Positions 15,378 through 22,518 of a DNA stretch of 26,015 bases are shown here, piece after piece (the stretch's first letter is position 1; every line of letters starts with the position of its first letter). The position numbers and the translations under genes are program-made. This DNA comes from Acidobacteriota bacterium (GTDB taxonomy: Bacteria; Acidobacteriota; UBA6911; RPQK01): positions 1 to 26,015 of the forward strand of contig RPQK01000013.1 of the NCBI GenBank assembly GCA_003819755.1, given 5' to 3'. Under the pieces are notes generated by a model. The model was given only the letters and a program-made list of their open reading frames with translations, was not told the origin of the DNA and searched no databases.

Positions 15378-16753
15378 TCGTTCCCGAGAAGAGGTTGATC
15401 GCCTGGTCTGCGGTTGTGCTGCTGGCTTGCGGAATCGCTGTCCGTTGGTTTCCGTACGCCTGCGCAGCTGTACTTCTGGGCGGTGTCCTCGTTCTGATCA
15501 TCGATGCGGTCCAAGGCGCGAAGCCTCTTCCCCGCCTCCAGCTCACCCTGCCGCCGCTGGTGCGTTTGACGAAGTCACGTCCGGGGCAAGTGGATATTCG
15601 GGTGTCGAACCTGGGGGATGTCGGGGTCGAGGTGCGTGTGGGAGTTGTATGGCCGGAGGGGATTCTTGCGCCGGGCCTCCCTGGGAGTGCGGGCGCTCCC
15701 AGGGACGCCGGCGAGGCTGGTCTTATGCTATTTGCTCTCGCTCCCCGGTCCACCTCCTCTTTCTCCTGGCCCTGCGTGGCCCTCAGGCGCGGTCAGTACC
15801 GCTTGTCTGACTATGTGCTGGTGGTTCTCTCTCCTTTTAAGCTCTGGTCTGTCCTTTCGAGGCGGACGACAGAATGCGAAGTGAGGGTTTACCCCGACCT
15901 GATGAGGGAGCGGAAAACGACAGCTTCCATGCTTCTGCGCGGCACTGCCGGGACTCACCTGCAGCGCCAGGTCGGGCAGGGGCGGGAATTTGAGAAGCTG
16001 CGCGAATATGTCCCAGGCGACAGCTACAGCGAGATTCATTGGAAGGCGACCGCCAAGCGAGGCCGGCCGATTACGAAAGCCTTTCAGGTTGAGAAGACCC
16101 AGGAAATCTATGTCGTGATCGACAATTCCCGGCTTTCGGGCAGGTATCTCGGGCTGGCGCCGAACGGTGACGAAGATCACTCGGAGATGACGGCACTTGA
16201 GTATTTTATCTCTGCCGGATTGCTCGTCGGGATCGCGGCCGAGAGGTATGGAGACCTGTTCGGGCTGCTCGTGTACAGTGACCGGGTCCTGAAGTTTGTC
16301 CGGGCGGGCGGCGGAAAGCAGCATTTCAATGCGTGTCGACAGGCTTTGTATGATCTGCGCACCCGTCCCGTCCCTCCCGATCTCCAGGAGCTGAGCTCCT
16401 TCATCGGAGGGCGATTACGACGACGTGCGCTTTTGGTGTTTCTAACGGACTTCGAGGATCCCGTGACCACCGAAAGTTTCTTGCGTAACATTGAATTAGT
16501 TGCACGGCGGCACCTGGTGTTGGTCAATACGGTGAGGCCTCGGGAGACCGGTCGAATTTTTGCCCATCACGAGGTCGATTCAGTCGCAGACATATATCGT
16601 GCGCTGGCCGGCCACCTGGAATGGCAAAAGTTGATGGAGCTGCAACGAACTCTCTTTCGAATGGGTGTGCGCATGGATGTGTTCGAGCCTGAGCGGCTGG
16701 CCGGCAGCCTGATTTCCCAATACTTGACTGTTAAACAAAGGCAATTGTTGTGA
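15374..16753 (+). CDS. DUF58 (vWA-like) domain protein, MoxR partner
   Basis: 459 residues; its ATG overlaps the MoxR stop (ATGA), implying translational coupling. Two short N-terminal helices (8-24 and 28-46) anchor it. A beta-sandwich region follows (55-170), then the DUF58 signature at 203-228 (GREFEKLREYVPGDSYSEIHWKA in part) and a vWA-like fold to about 450 (IYVVIDNSRLSG, ALLVFLTDFEDP). The metal-site motif is D250-N-S252, an incomplete MIDAS, as is common in DUF58. Residues 101-116 (GLPGSAGAPRDAGEAG) are encoded by a palindromic repeat and look like an in-frame insertion into a loop of the beta-sandwich. The next gene's GTG overlaps this TGA. Function inferred: substrate or partner of MoxR at the membrane. 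Confidence 0.93.
   Translation: MIVPEKRLIAWSAVVLLACGIAVRWFPYACAAVLLGGVLVLIIDAVQGAKPLPRLQLTLPPLVRLTKSRPGQVDIRVSNLGDVGVEVRVGVVWPEGILAPGLPGSAGAPRDAGEAGLMLFALAPRSTSSFSWPCVALRRGQYRLSDYVLVVLSPFKLWSVLSRRTTECEVRVYPDLMRERKTTASMLLRGTAGTHLQRQVGQGREFEKLREYVPGDSYSEIHWKATAKRGRPITKAFQVEKTQEIYVVIDNSRLSGRYLGLAPNGDEDHSEMTALEYFISAGLLVGIAAERYGDLFGLLVYSDRVLKFVRAGGGKQHFNACRQALYDLRTRPVPPDLQELSSFIGGRLRRRALLVFLTDFEDPVTTESFLRNIELVARRHLVLVNTVRPRETGRIFAHHEVDSVADIYRALAGHLEWQKLMELQRTLFRMGVRMDVFEPERLAGSLISQYLTVKQRQLL
15678..15705. repeat. Palindromic repeat inside the DUF58 coding sequence
   Basis: TCCCTGGGAG (15678-15687) and CTCCCAGGGA (15696-15705) form a perfect 10-bp stem with an 8-nt loop. The sequence 15680-15695 matches the intergenic repeat at 2792-2807 at 15 of 16 positions, and both are followed by the same CTCCCAGG arm. 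The length keeps the reading frame open and encodes the Gly/Pro/Ala-rich PGSAGAPRD segment. Confidence 0.85.
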
Positions 16754-17784
16754 TTATTGACCTTCCTCGTTTTCTGATTGAAGAGCGGAAATACTGGTCG
16801 GAACTGGAAAAACAGCTGGACCATGTCGAGAGGGAGCCGGCCCTGCGCCTGACATTGGAGGAGGTGCAGCGGTTCCACTATCTGTACCAGAGGGCGTGCG
16901 CCGACCTGGTCAAGATCCAAACCTCGGCGTATGAACCGGGTGTTTGCCGATACCTGGAATCTTTGGTCGCCCGGGCCTATTCGGAGATCTACGAGACCCG
17001 GAAAACGCAGCCCGGGCGCAAGATACAGGTTCTCGCCGTGGTCGGGGCCTTCCCGCGCGCCTTTCGGCGGCATCTGGGCGCCTTCGGCCTGGCCGCCCTG
17101 CTGACGGGGGCAGGCGTTGTATTTGCCGCCTCTGCCCTTTACCTGGATGAGGAGGCAAAGGCGGTCCTGATGCCGTTTCCACAGCTGACGGGCAGCCCTA
17201 AGGAGCGAGTGCGCCAGGAGGAAGAGGGGAAGGAATCCGATCGCCTGGCCGGCAACCAAGCCAGCTTCTCAGCCTTCCTCATGACGCACAACATCAAGGT
17301 GTCGGTTTTCGCCCTGTCACTGGGCGTCACTGCCGGCATCGGAACGGGCATCCTTGTCTTTTACAACGGGGCAATCCTCGGAGCCGTCGCCGCCGACTAC
17401 ATCCTGGCTGGAGAGGGCGTCTTCCTTATGGGGTGGCTCCTGCCTCATGGTGTGATCGAAATCCCGGCGGCGTTAATTGCCGCGCAGGCGGGGTTCGTGC
17501 TGGCCGGGGCCTGGCTTTCGGGCAACCGTCGAAAGTCCCTCGTCGGGCGCCTGAGGGAGGTTTCGCCGGACCTCGTTATTCTGATCTTCGGTGCGGCCGC
17601 CCTTCTGGTTTGGGCCGGGATCGTCGAGGCGTTTTTCTCCCAGTACCATGAGCCACGTTTGCCCTATTGGGTGAAGATCGCCTTCGGCTGCGTGGAGATG
17701 ATGCTGCTCGCGTTTTACTTGTTTGTCGTCGGCGGTTCGGAGGAAGATCAGGGCGGTGTAAAGTCGACAGAGCCGCGCACGTGA
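16750..17784 (+). CDS. SpoIIM/DUF95-like membrane protein
   Basis: 344 residues starting at a GTG that overlaps the DUF58 stop (GTGA). The N-terminal 95 residues are a cytosolic helical domain (FLIEERKYWSELEKQL, ERVRQ-type charged turns). The SpoIIM-like core has helices near 108-131, 183-215, 222-256 and 273-296, with a last one near 308-327. The motif HNIKVSVFALSLGVTAG (180-196), FYNGAILG and LLPHGVIEIPAALIA (230-244) are diagnostic. The charged loop 148-172 between helices 1 and 2 is extracytoplasmic. B. subtilis SpoIIM belongs to the DMP engulfment complex, but in non-sporulating bacteria the family occurs in MoxR/RDD clusters with an unknown, non-sporulation role. Nothing else here suggests sporulation. 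Confidence 0.92.
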   Translation: MIIDLPRFLIEERKYWSELEKQLDHVEREPALRLTLEEVQRFHYLYQRACADLVKIQTSAYEPGVCRYLESLVARAYSEIYETRKTQPGRKIQVLAVVGAFPRAFRRHLGAFGLAALLTGAGVVFAASALYLDEEAKAVLMPFPQLTGSPKERVRQEEEGKESDRLAGNQASFSAFLMTHNIKVSVFALSLGVTAGIGTGILVFYNGAILGAVAADYILAGEGVFLMGWLLPHGVIEIPAALIAAQAGFVLAGAWLSGNRRKSLVGRLREVSPDLVILIFGAAALLVWAGIVEAFFSQYHEPRLPYWVKIAFGCVEMMLLAFYLFVVGGSEEDQGGVKSTEPRT

Positions 17785-17808
17785 CCTTCTGCCGTTCAAA
17801 CACGCTCT

Positions 17809-18573
17809 ATGCACGAAGCACGCTTGGAAATCCGCACCCCTGAAGGCGTGCTTTTTGCTTATCCGCTGGCCGGCCTCTTCTCTCGGATGCTGGCGTGGCT
17901 GATCGATCTCTTCTGTGTCTCCGCTCTCACCAGCCTGTTTACTGTTCCGTTGAGTTTACTGAGACTCGTGAGCCCCGATTGGAGCTATGCGCTCGGCCTG
18001 CTGATCGCCTTCGTGCTCCAGATCGGCTACTCGATTGTCCTGGAGTGGCACTGGAGGGGACAGACCATCGGAAAGAAACTGCTTCGCCTCCGGGTTATCG
18101 ACACTCAGGGGCTAAGGCTGCAGCCCCAGCAAATCGTAATTCGGAACCTGCTTCGCACCGTCGACCAACTGCCTCTTTTCTACATGGTGGGCGCGATTGC
18201 GGTACTGGCGAGCCGTAAGTATCAGCGCCTGGGCGACTGGGCTGCAAACACCGTTGTGACGCGGGTAGCGACTCTGGTCGAGCCCGACCTGGACCTGGTC
18301 GCATCGAGCCGGTACAACTCACTGACCGCCTACCCGCACCTGGTTGCGCGGCTCGTGCAGAGCGTCAGCGCGAGGGAAGCGTGGGTCGCTTTGGAAGCCA
18401 TCAGACGCCGGGACCGGATGAAGGCCGAGGCGCGGTTGGAGCTCTTTGCCCGGTTGGCCGATCACTTTCGTTCGGCGGTCCCGTTTCCCGCCGAGGCCTG
18501 GGCGGGGATCAGCGATGAGCAGTACGTCCGCAACGTGATGGACGCGATTTTCCGGCGAAGAGTGAAAGGCTGA
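17809..18573 (+). CDS. RDD family membrane protein
   Basis: 254 residues; ATG 24 nt after the SpoIIM stop, no clear Shine-Dalgarno. A short beta-like start (LEIRTPEGVLFAYPLAGLFSR) is typical of the RDD proteins paired with SpoIIM. Family residues: R26, D33 in helix 1 (24-50), then the helix 59-78, the GQTIGKKLLRLRVID motif (85-98), R112/R116 and D119, and a third hydrophobic segment at 121-135 with LGDWAANTVV after it. Residues 155-254 are a soluble cytosolic tail rich in Arg/Glu (two helices), longer than in simple RDD proteins. In M. tuberculosis the pair Rv3694c/Rv3695 shows the same SpoIIM-RDD adjacency. It ends the operon; a large hairpin-forming element follows. Confidence 0.9.
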   Translation: MHEARLEIRTPEGVLFAYPLAGLFSRMLAWLIDLFCVSALTSLFTVPLSLLRLVSPDWSYALGLLIAFVLQIGYSIVLEWHWRGQTIGKKLLRLRVIDTQGLRLQPQQIVIRNLLRTVDQLPLFYMVGAIAVLASRKYQRLGDWAANTVVTRVATLVEPDLDLVASSRYNSLTAYPHLVARLVQSVSAREAWVALEAIRRRDRMKAEARLELFARLADHFRSAVPFPAEAWAGISDEQYVRNVMDAIFRRRVKG

Positions 18574-18645
18574 GGGGTAATCCCTTTCTGGAGTTGGGAG
18601 TGCCATGCTACCGCTTTGTGCAACGGCCGCCGCACGGAAGTGCTG

Positions 18646-18941
18646 CCTGGACAACAAGAGAGCTGAGGGCCGGGCTGCTTTCTCACGCCGGAGGCGAGAG
18701 AGGAGAGTAGCCGGGGGTGGAGCCGTTTTTCAGGCGACACCCCCGGAAAACGACCCAAACGCAAGAACGCACCCCGGCAGGGGTGCGAGGAATGCCTCCT
18801 CCCACTCCTGCCGGAGTGGGGGGACTTTGCTGCCTGTTTCCCGGGGGTGTCGCCTGAAAACGGCTCCACCCCCGGCTACTCTCCTCTCGCGCCTCCGGCG
18901 TGAGGAAGTAGCCCGGCCCTTAGCCTGACTTGTTGTCCAGG
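18646..18941. repeat. 296-nt inverted-repeat element with two apical hairpins
   Basis: The outer arms, about 100 nt each (18646-18750 and 18837-18941), pair with only scattered mismatches. They begin CCTGGACAACAAG and end with its complement CTTGTTGTCCAGG, and include GGGCCGGGCT, CACGCCGGAGGCG, GGAGAGTAGCCGGGGGTGG and CAGGCGACACCCCCGG. The apex holds two small hairpins: GCACCCC/GGGGTGC (18769-18786) and CCCACTCC/GGAGTGGG (18801-18820). The fold would be a cruciform or a long stem ending in a three-way junction. Alternatives are a MITE-like element with long terminal inverted repeats, a strong bidirectional terminator between convergent genes, or a structured RNA. No target-site duplication is obvious. 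Confidence 0.85.
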
Positions 18942-18965
18942 GCGCCTATTCCGCCTAAAGAGCAG

Positions 18966-18980
18966 GGCATGGCGACCGCA
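18966..18980. repeat. Fragment related to the 8632-8646 repeat loop
   Basis: GGCATGGCGACCGCA matches GGCATGGCCACCGCA at 8632-8646 in 14 of 15 bases. The run CCCCAAAAAA follows. It lies 14 nt outside the end of the Nudix gene and is probably a decayed half of the same dispersed palindrome family. Confidence 0.5.
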
Positions 18981-18994
18981 CCCCAAAAAAGAGA

Positions 18995-19474
18995 TCACCC
19001 TTTGGCTTCTATCTTCCCCTCCAATTGATCCAGCAATCCCACTTGTGCCGGATTGATTTTGCGCCGGGCTTCCTCGAGCGGAAACCAGCCGGCCCGGTCG
19101 GCCTCCGGGAATTCACGCTGCCTGCCCGATCGGGGCGGCCATTCCATGCTGAAGAGGTTGCTCTTGATCGTCGTCGCGTCGCAGTCTCCTTCGCAGGCCC
19201 AGGCGAAAACCTGTTTGCCACCCTTCTGCGTGATGGGTGCCAACTGAACAAAGGGGCCGGTCGCGGCTTCAATTCCTGTCTCTTCCTCGAATTCGCGGAT
19301 AGCGGCTTTTAACCATTCCTCATCCGCGTCCGGCTCTCCCTTGGGGATCGACCAGGCCCCCAGATCCTTCGCGGCCCATATCGGCCCTCCAGGATGGATC
19401 AGGAATACTTCGATTCCTCGCTCGTTCATACGATACAGCAGCAACCCCGCGCTCATCTTGGCCACGAGGGTCAT
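18995..19474 (-). CDS. Nudix hydrolase (SAGLLLYR type)
   Basis: 159 residues from the ATG at 19474. A TTG at 19498 would add eight residues but overlaps the divergent gene's ATG; a third option is the ATG at 19456, just before SAGLLLYR. A complete Nudix box GX5EX7REUXEEXGU is present: GEPDADE...REFEEETGI (46-68 in this numbering). The flanking HPGGPIWAAKDLGAWSIPKGE is typical of a small family of about 150-160 residues. Nudix enzymes hydrolyse nucleoside diphosphates linked to another moiety; the specific substrate cannot be read from sequence. It is divergent from a second, unrelated-subfamily Nudix gene with only 23 nt between the two start codons. Confidence 0.9.
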   Translation of the reverse strand: MTLVAKMSAGLLLYRMNERGIEVFLIHPGGPIWAAKDLGAWSIPKGEPDADEEWLKAAIREFEEETGIEAATGPFVQLAPITQKGGKQVFAWACEGDCDATTIKSNLFSMEWPPRSGRQREFPEADRAGWFPLEEARRKINPAQVGLLDQLEGKIEAKG

Positions 19475-19497
19475 TCTAACCCGAAAATAACGATACA

Positions 19498-20031
19498 ATG
19501 CCGAGAAGAGGCGACAGGACTTTGGCTCAGGAAGAATACTTCGAAATCGTCAACGATGCCGGCGAAGTGATCGGCCTTGCTCCGCGATCGAAATGTCACG
19601 GCGACCCGGCACTGGCTCATCGTTCGGTTCACGTCTTCGTGAAGAACCGGGCAGGCGACCTGTTTTTGCAGAAGCGCTCACAGACGAAAGACATCCAGCC
19701 GGGAAAATGGGACACCTCCGTGGGAGGGCACCTCTGTCCCGGCGAAACCTATGAAGAGGCGGCGTGGCGCGAGCTCCAGGAGGAACTGGGAGTCAAGCCG
19801 CAGGGAGCCGATAGACCGGCGTTGATCGAGCGCCACCGCTACGTTTGGCGCAGCCCCGTGGAGACGGAGCATGTTTGCACGTTCGAGATGATCTATGAAG
19901 GGCCTTTCCGGTTGCAGGAAGAGGAAATCGAGGAAGGTCGTTTCTGGACAGCCGCCGAGATCCAAGAGGCGGTCGGGCGAGGGATCCTGACCACCAACCT
20001 GGAGCATGAACTGAGGCTGCTCGGAGTCTAA
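19498..20031 (+). CDS. Nudix hydrolase, YfcD / isopentenyl-diphosphate isomerase-like
   Basis: 177 residues. The opening YFEIVNDAGEVIGLAPRS and HRSVHVFVKNRAGDLFLQKR are typical of YfcD-type Nudix proteins related to IPP isomerase. The Nudix box is complete: GHLCPGE then REL-QEELGV (77-99). The ATG at 19498 has no Shine-Dalgarno, and a TACAAT hexamer overlaps it (19494-19499). If that is the -10 box, the true start would be further in, such as the TTG at 19522, which keeps the whole conserved domain. The metal-binding Cys/His set of true type I IPP isomerase is not evident, so a hydrolase of unknown substrate is the safer call. Confidence 0.88.
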   Translation: MPRRGDRTLAQEEYFEIVNDAGEVIGLAPRSKCHGDPALAHRSVHVFVKNRAGDLFLQKRSQTKDIQPGKWDTSVGGHLCPGETYEEAAWRELQEELGVKPQGADRPALIERHRYVWRSPVETEHVCTFEMIYEGPFRLQEEEIEEGRFWTAAEIQEAVGRGILTTNLEHELRLLGV

Positions 20032-20040
20032 AGGACCCCC

Positions 20041-20115
20041 AAGGACCTGAACGACCTGAAGGACAACAAGAAACTTTGGCTCGTCTTTCTTGTCCTTCAG
20101 GTCCTTCAGGTCCTT
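20041..20115. terminator. Palindrome with 9-bp GGACCTGAA-type arms between convergent genes
   Basis: AAGGACCTGAACGACCTGAA...AAGAAA (20041-20073) pairs with TTTCTTGTCCTTCAGG...TCCTT (20086-20115); the left arm has a 3-nt bulge (AAC) and one mismatch. The arms are 9-bp tandem units (GGACCTGAA, CGACCTGAA; complement CTTCAGGTC twice). It fills the 94-nt gap between the stops of the Nudix gene (20031) and the S46 gene (20126), where one hairpin could terminate both. Related in period and sequence to 6428-6507. Confidence 0.75.
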
Positions 20116-20125
20116 TCCTGGTGCC

Positions 20126-22315
20126 TTAGTCCAGCACCCCCATCTCCTTCAAGAGATGACCGGCGCCGTCGACTTCGGACATGACCCAGAGGGCATACCG
20201 GAAGTCGACATGGATCGAGCGCGTCCGCACTTTGTCGTAAAGAAAGTCGGACGCTATCGTGTCGAAGGTTCCGTCAAAGAGGAGACCCACGAGCTCGCCC
20301 TTTCCGTTGAGTGTCGGCGAGCCCGAATTCCCGCCGGTTGTGTCGACGCTGGAAAGGAAGTCGACCGGGACGTCTCCTACTTCAGGATGGAGGAACGGGG
20401 TTTTCTTGCCACCGCGGAACGCTTTTATCGCCGCAAGCTCGCGCGCGGGGGCATCGAACTCCCCTTCGCCCGTGTGCTTCTGTTCGATTCCCGCCAGGGT
20501 AGTGAAGGGCTTCCAGTAGAGGCCGTCCTTGCTGTCGACACCCTTGATCTGCCCGAAGGTCACTCGCAGTGTACTGTTCGCATCGGGGGCGACCAGGCCG
20601 CCTTCCTTCTGAAGCAGCGCCTGCATGTACCGCGGGCGCAGGCGGGAGTCGGCTCCCTGGCGCTTCTTGTCGGCAACCCTCTCTGCCTGGTACATCGGGT
20701 CGAGGGCATAGGCCAACTCAACGAAGGAATCCTTGGTTGCAAGGATCTCGGAAGTCGGCTTGTCGAACAAGGCCAGACGATAGTCTCTGTCGGCCATCTT
20801 AGTGCCGGCATAGAGCTTGTCCAGGTAGCTGTCAATCGCCTTCGCCGCGTCCGACTTTGCCATTCCGGGTGTCAGCCCGGCGGCCTTGTCAAGGGGCGCT
20901 ATCCGCTGATCCGCGGGAAGCTCGGCCGCCAGTCCCAGGGCATAGCGGAGCAGGACCCGGTCGAGCCGAGCGTCCAGAGTGCGTTGGATGCGCTCCTGCC
21001 CCTCGCGAATCCGGCTCCAGTCACGCTGCTGGTAACTCGATTCCCGGTCCATGTCGTTCGCCTTGGCTTTTTCGATCGAGAGCAGGTAAGCGCTCTGAGC
21101 GGATGTCAGGAGAGTCGAGGAGGAGAAGAGTTGGGCAAAAACGGCGTCGCGTTCCCGGGTCTTTTCGATCTCCGCCTGCAGAGCGCGCAGGGCGGGCAGG
21201 ACGTCGCCGAACTGTTTCGCGCGCGCCGGGTCGGCCGCAATCCAGGTCTCCAGGTCTTTTTGAGCCTTTTGCTTCTGGGCCAGGATTCCACCCTTCACCA
21301 GACCTTCGAGCATGCCCCTGCGGTTGGTCAGGGTGTTGTTGAGACCGCGCAGCCTGCTGGCAGCCTTGATCTGCAACTCTTTATCCTGTTTGCCGATTTC
21401 TTCCAAAATCGCGATCTGATCCTGATAGTTCTTGATGGTTCGCGGGAACGTCCACTCGGTCGTCAGTTTCACTTCCTCGTAGGTCTGATGCCGCTGCGTG
21501 CGCCCCGGGTATCCAACGACGAAGACCAGATCGCCGCTTTTCACGCCGGCCGGCTGGATTTTCAAGATCTGACGGGGCTTGAAGGGAACATTGTCCTTCG
21601 AATACGGAGCCGGTTTCCCGTCCTTACCGACATAGGCGCGGAAGAACGACCAATCACCGGTGTGACGGGGCCAGCGCCAGTTATCGGTTTCACCCCCGAA
21701 GTTCCCGATCCCGACGGCCGGGGCGTAAACGGTCCGGACGTCCTGGATCTCCAGTTGTGCGATCTCGTAGTATTTATGCCCACCGAAGAACGAGGCCACC
21801 CGGCAGCGAAGTCCGCCCGCTTCGCAAGCAGCGGTCCGTTCCTTGATTCGGCGATCGGTCAAGTCATGGCGCTGCCTGTCGTCAAGTTTCGGGTCAATCT
21901 GGCCCGTGATTGCCTCGGTCACATCTTTCACCGATTGTGTGACGTACACCCGGGCTCCCGGGCCGTTCGAGATTTCTTCGTCCCGCGTCTTGGCCAGAAA
22001 ACCGTCGACCAGCAGATTCTTCTGCGGAGTCGAGTTGTACTGCAGCGCACCAACGGCGCAGTGATGGTTGGTAACGATCAGTCCCTCTGGCGAGATAAAC
22101 GAGGCCGAGCAGCCGCCCAGGGAAACGACGGCGCCCATCGGGTGCCCGGTCAGATCGGCAAAAGCCGCCGGGTTGCCGGTAAAGCCCATCGCCTTTAGCT
22201 TGGGCGCCAGATCGGGGATCTGTTGCGGCATCCACATCCCCTCGTCGGCGACGAGGAAAGAGCCAGCGGATATGAAAAGCACAGCGATAGTCAGCAAGCG
22301 AGTGATGGATTGCAT
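20126..22315 (-). CDS. Secreted S46 dipeptidyl-peptidase, DPP7-like
   Basis: 729 residues from the ATG at 22315, chosen because AAGAGGAG lies 5 nt upstream and a signal peptide follows at once (MQSITRLLTIAVLFISAGSFLVA). Family hallmarks: DEGMWMPQQIPDLAPKL after cleavage, H85 in VTNHHC, D221 in HTGDWSFFRAY and S664 in TTGGNSGSP form the catalytic triad, in positions close to those of Porphyromonas DPP11 (85/227/655). The helical regulatory domain is about 290-560. G682 in LLFDG aligns with Gly673 of DPP7 rather than Arg673 of DPP11, which predicts preference for hydrophobic rather than acidic P1 residues. It removes dipeptides from the N-terminus of oligopeptides in the periplasm or outside, downstream of the tricorn-type protease gene on the same strand. 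Confidence 0.95.
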   Translation of the reverse strand: MQSITRLLTIAVLFISAGSFLVADEGMWMPQQIPDLAPKLKAMGFTGNPAAFADLTGHPMGAVVSLGGCSASFISPEGLIVTNHHCAVGALQYNSTPQKNLLVDGFLAKTRDEEISNGPGARVYVTQSVKDVTEAITGQIDPKLDDRQRHDLTDRRIKERTAACEAGGLRCRVASFFGGHKYYEIAQLEIQDVRTVYAPAVGIGNFGGETDNWRWPRHTGDWSFFRAYVGKDGKPAPYSKDNVPFKPRQILKIQPAGVKSGDLVFVVGYPGRTQRHQTYEEVKLTTEWTFPRTIKNYQDQIAILEEIGKQDKELQIKAASRLRGLNNTLTNRRGMLEGLVKGGILAQKQKAQKDLETWIAADPARAKQFGDVLPALRALQAEIEKTRERDAVFAQLFSSSTLLTSAQSAYLLSIEKAKANDMDRESSYQQRDWSRIREGQERIQRTLDARLDRVLLRYALGLAAELPADQRIAPLDKAAGLTPGMAKSDAAKAIDSYLDKLYAGTKMADRDYRLALFDKPTSEILATKDSFVELAYALDPMYQAERVADKKRQGADSRLRPRYMQALLQKEGGLVAPDANSTLRVTFGQIKGVDSKDGLYWKPFTTLAGIEQKHTGEGEFDAPARELAAIKAFRGGKKTPFLHPEVGDVPVDFLSSVDTTGGNSGSPTLNGKGELVGLLFDGTFDTIASDFLYDKVRTRSIHVDFRYALWVMSEVDGAGHLLKEMGVLD

Positions 22316-22320
22316 TCGAA

Positions 22321-22328
22321 CTCCTCTT
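22321..22328 (-). promoter_or_regulatory. Ribosome binding site of the S46 peptidase
   Basis: On the minus strand AAGAGGAG stands 5 nt before the ATG at 22315. It decides the start against the in-frame ATG at 22354, which lacks a ribosome site and would precede the signal peptide with 13 extra residues. Confidence 0.8.
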
Positions 22329-22360
22329 GAATGTGTGAAGAGCGATGGTAGCACAACCGA

Positions 22361-22495
22361 AACACAGCCGTAAGCGCAGCGCTTTTTACCGGAGCGACCC
22401 GGCCGTAACAGTCGGCACCCATCGTGAGCCTGGTCGCCTGCTGACTGTCACGGCCGGGTCGCTCCGGTAAAAAGCGCTGCGCTCACGGCTGTGTT
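22361..22495. repeat. Palindrome with 53-bp arms between the two peptidase genes
   Basis: The arms 22361-22413 and 22443-22495 pair at 51 of 53 positions (two A-C mismatches) around a 29-nt loop. The arm runs AACACAGCCGT, AGCGCAGCGCTTTTTACCGG, AGCGACCCGGCCGT, ACAGTC in order. It starts 23 nt beyond the tricorn stop and ends 46 nt before the S46 ATG (minus-strand reading), so it separates the two genes. It resembles none of the other palindromes in the window. A strong stem without a U-run after it favours RNA processing or attenuation over a classical terminator. Confidence 0.88.
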
Positions 22496-22518
22496 AAGAA
22501 CGCGGGCCGCGTAGCGCC

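Larger units (their letters stand above)
18574..18994. other. Convergent intergenic region, no gene
   Basis: These 421 bases separate the convergent RDD and Nudix genes. No frame has a recognisable domain. The content is repeats: a 296-nt hairpin element (18646-18941), a short fragment matching the 8632-8646 loop (18966-18980), and, at about 18593-18620, GGAGTTGGGAGTGCCATGCTACCGC in part, which looks like a further degenerate palindrome arm. It must also hold the transcription stop for both genes. Confidence 0.7.

Noticed and set aside
16750..17784. Evidence for sporulation
   Set aside because: SpoIIM-like proteins are common in MoxR clusters of non-sporulating bacteria, and no other sporulation gene is here.
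20090..22198. 702-codon open frame on the plus strand, antisense to the S46 gene
   Set aside because: The minus-strand product has a full S46 signature and triad; the antisense translation has no domain, and the long frame follows from GC-rich codon use.
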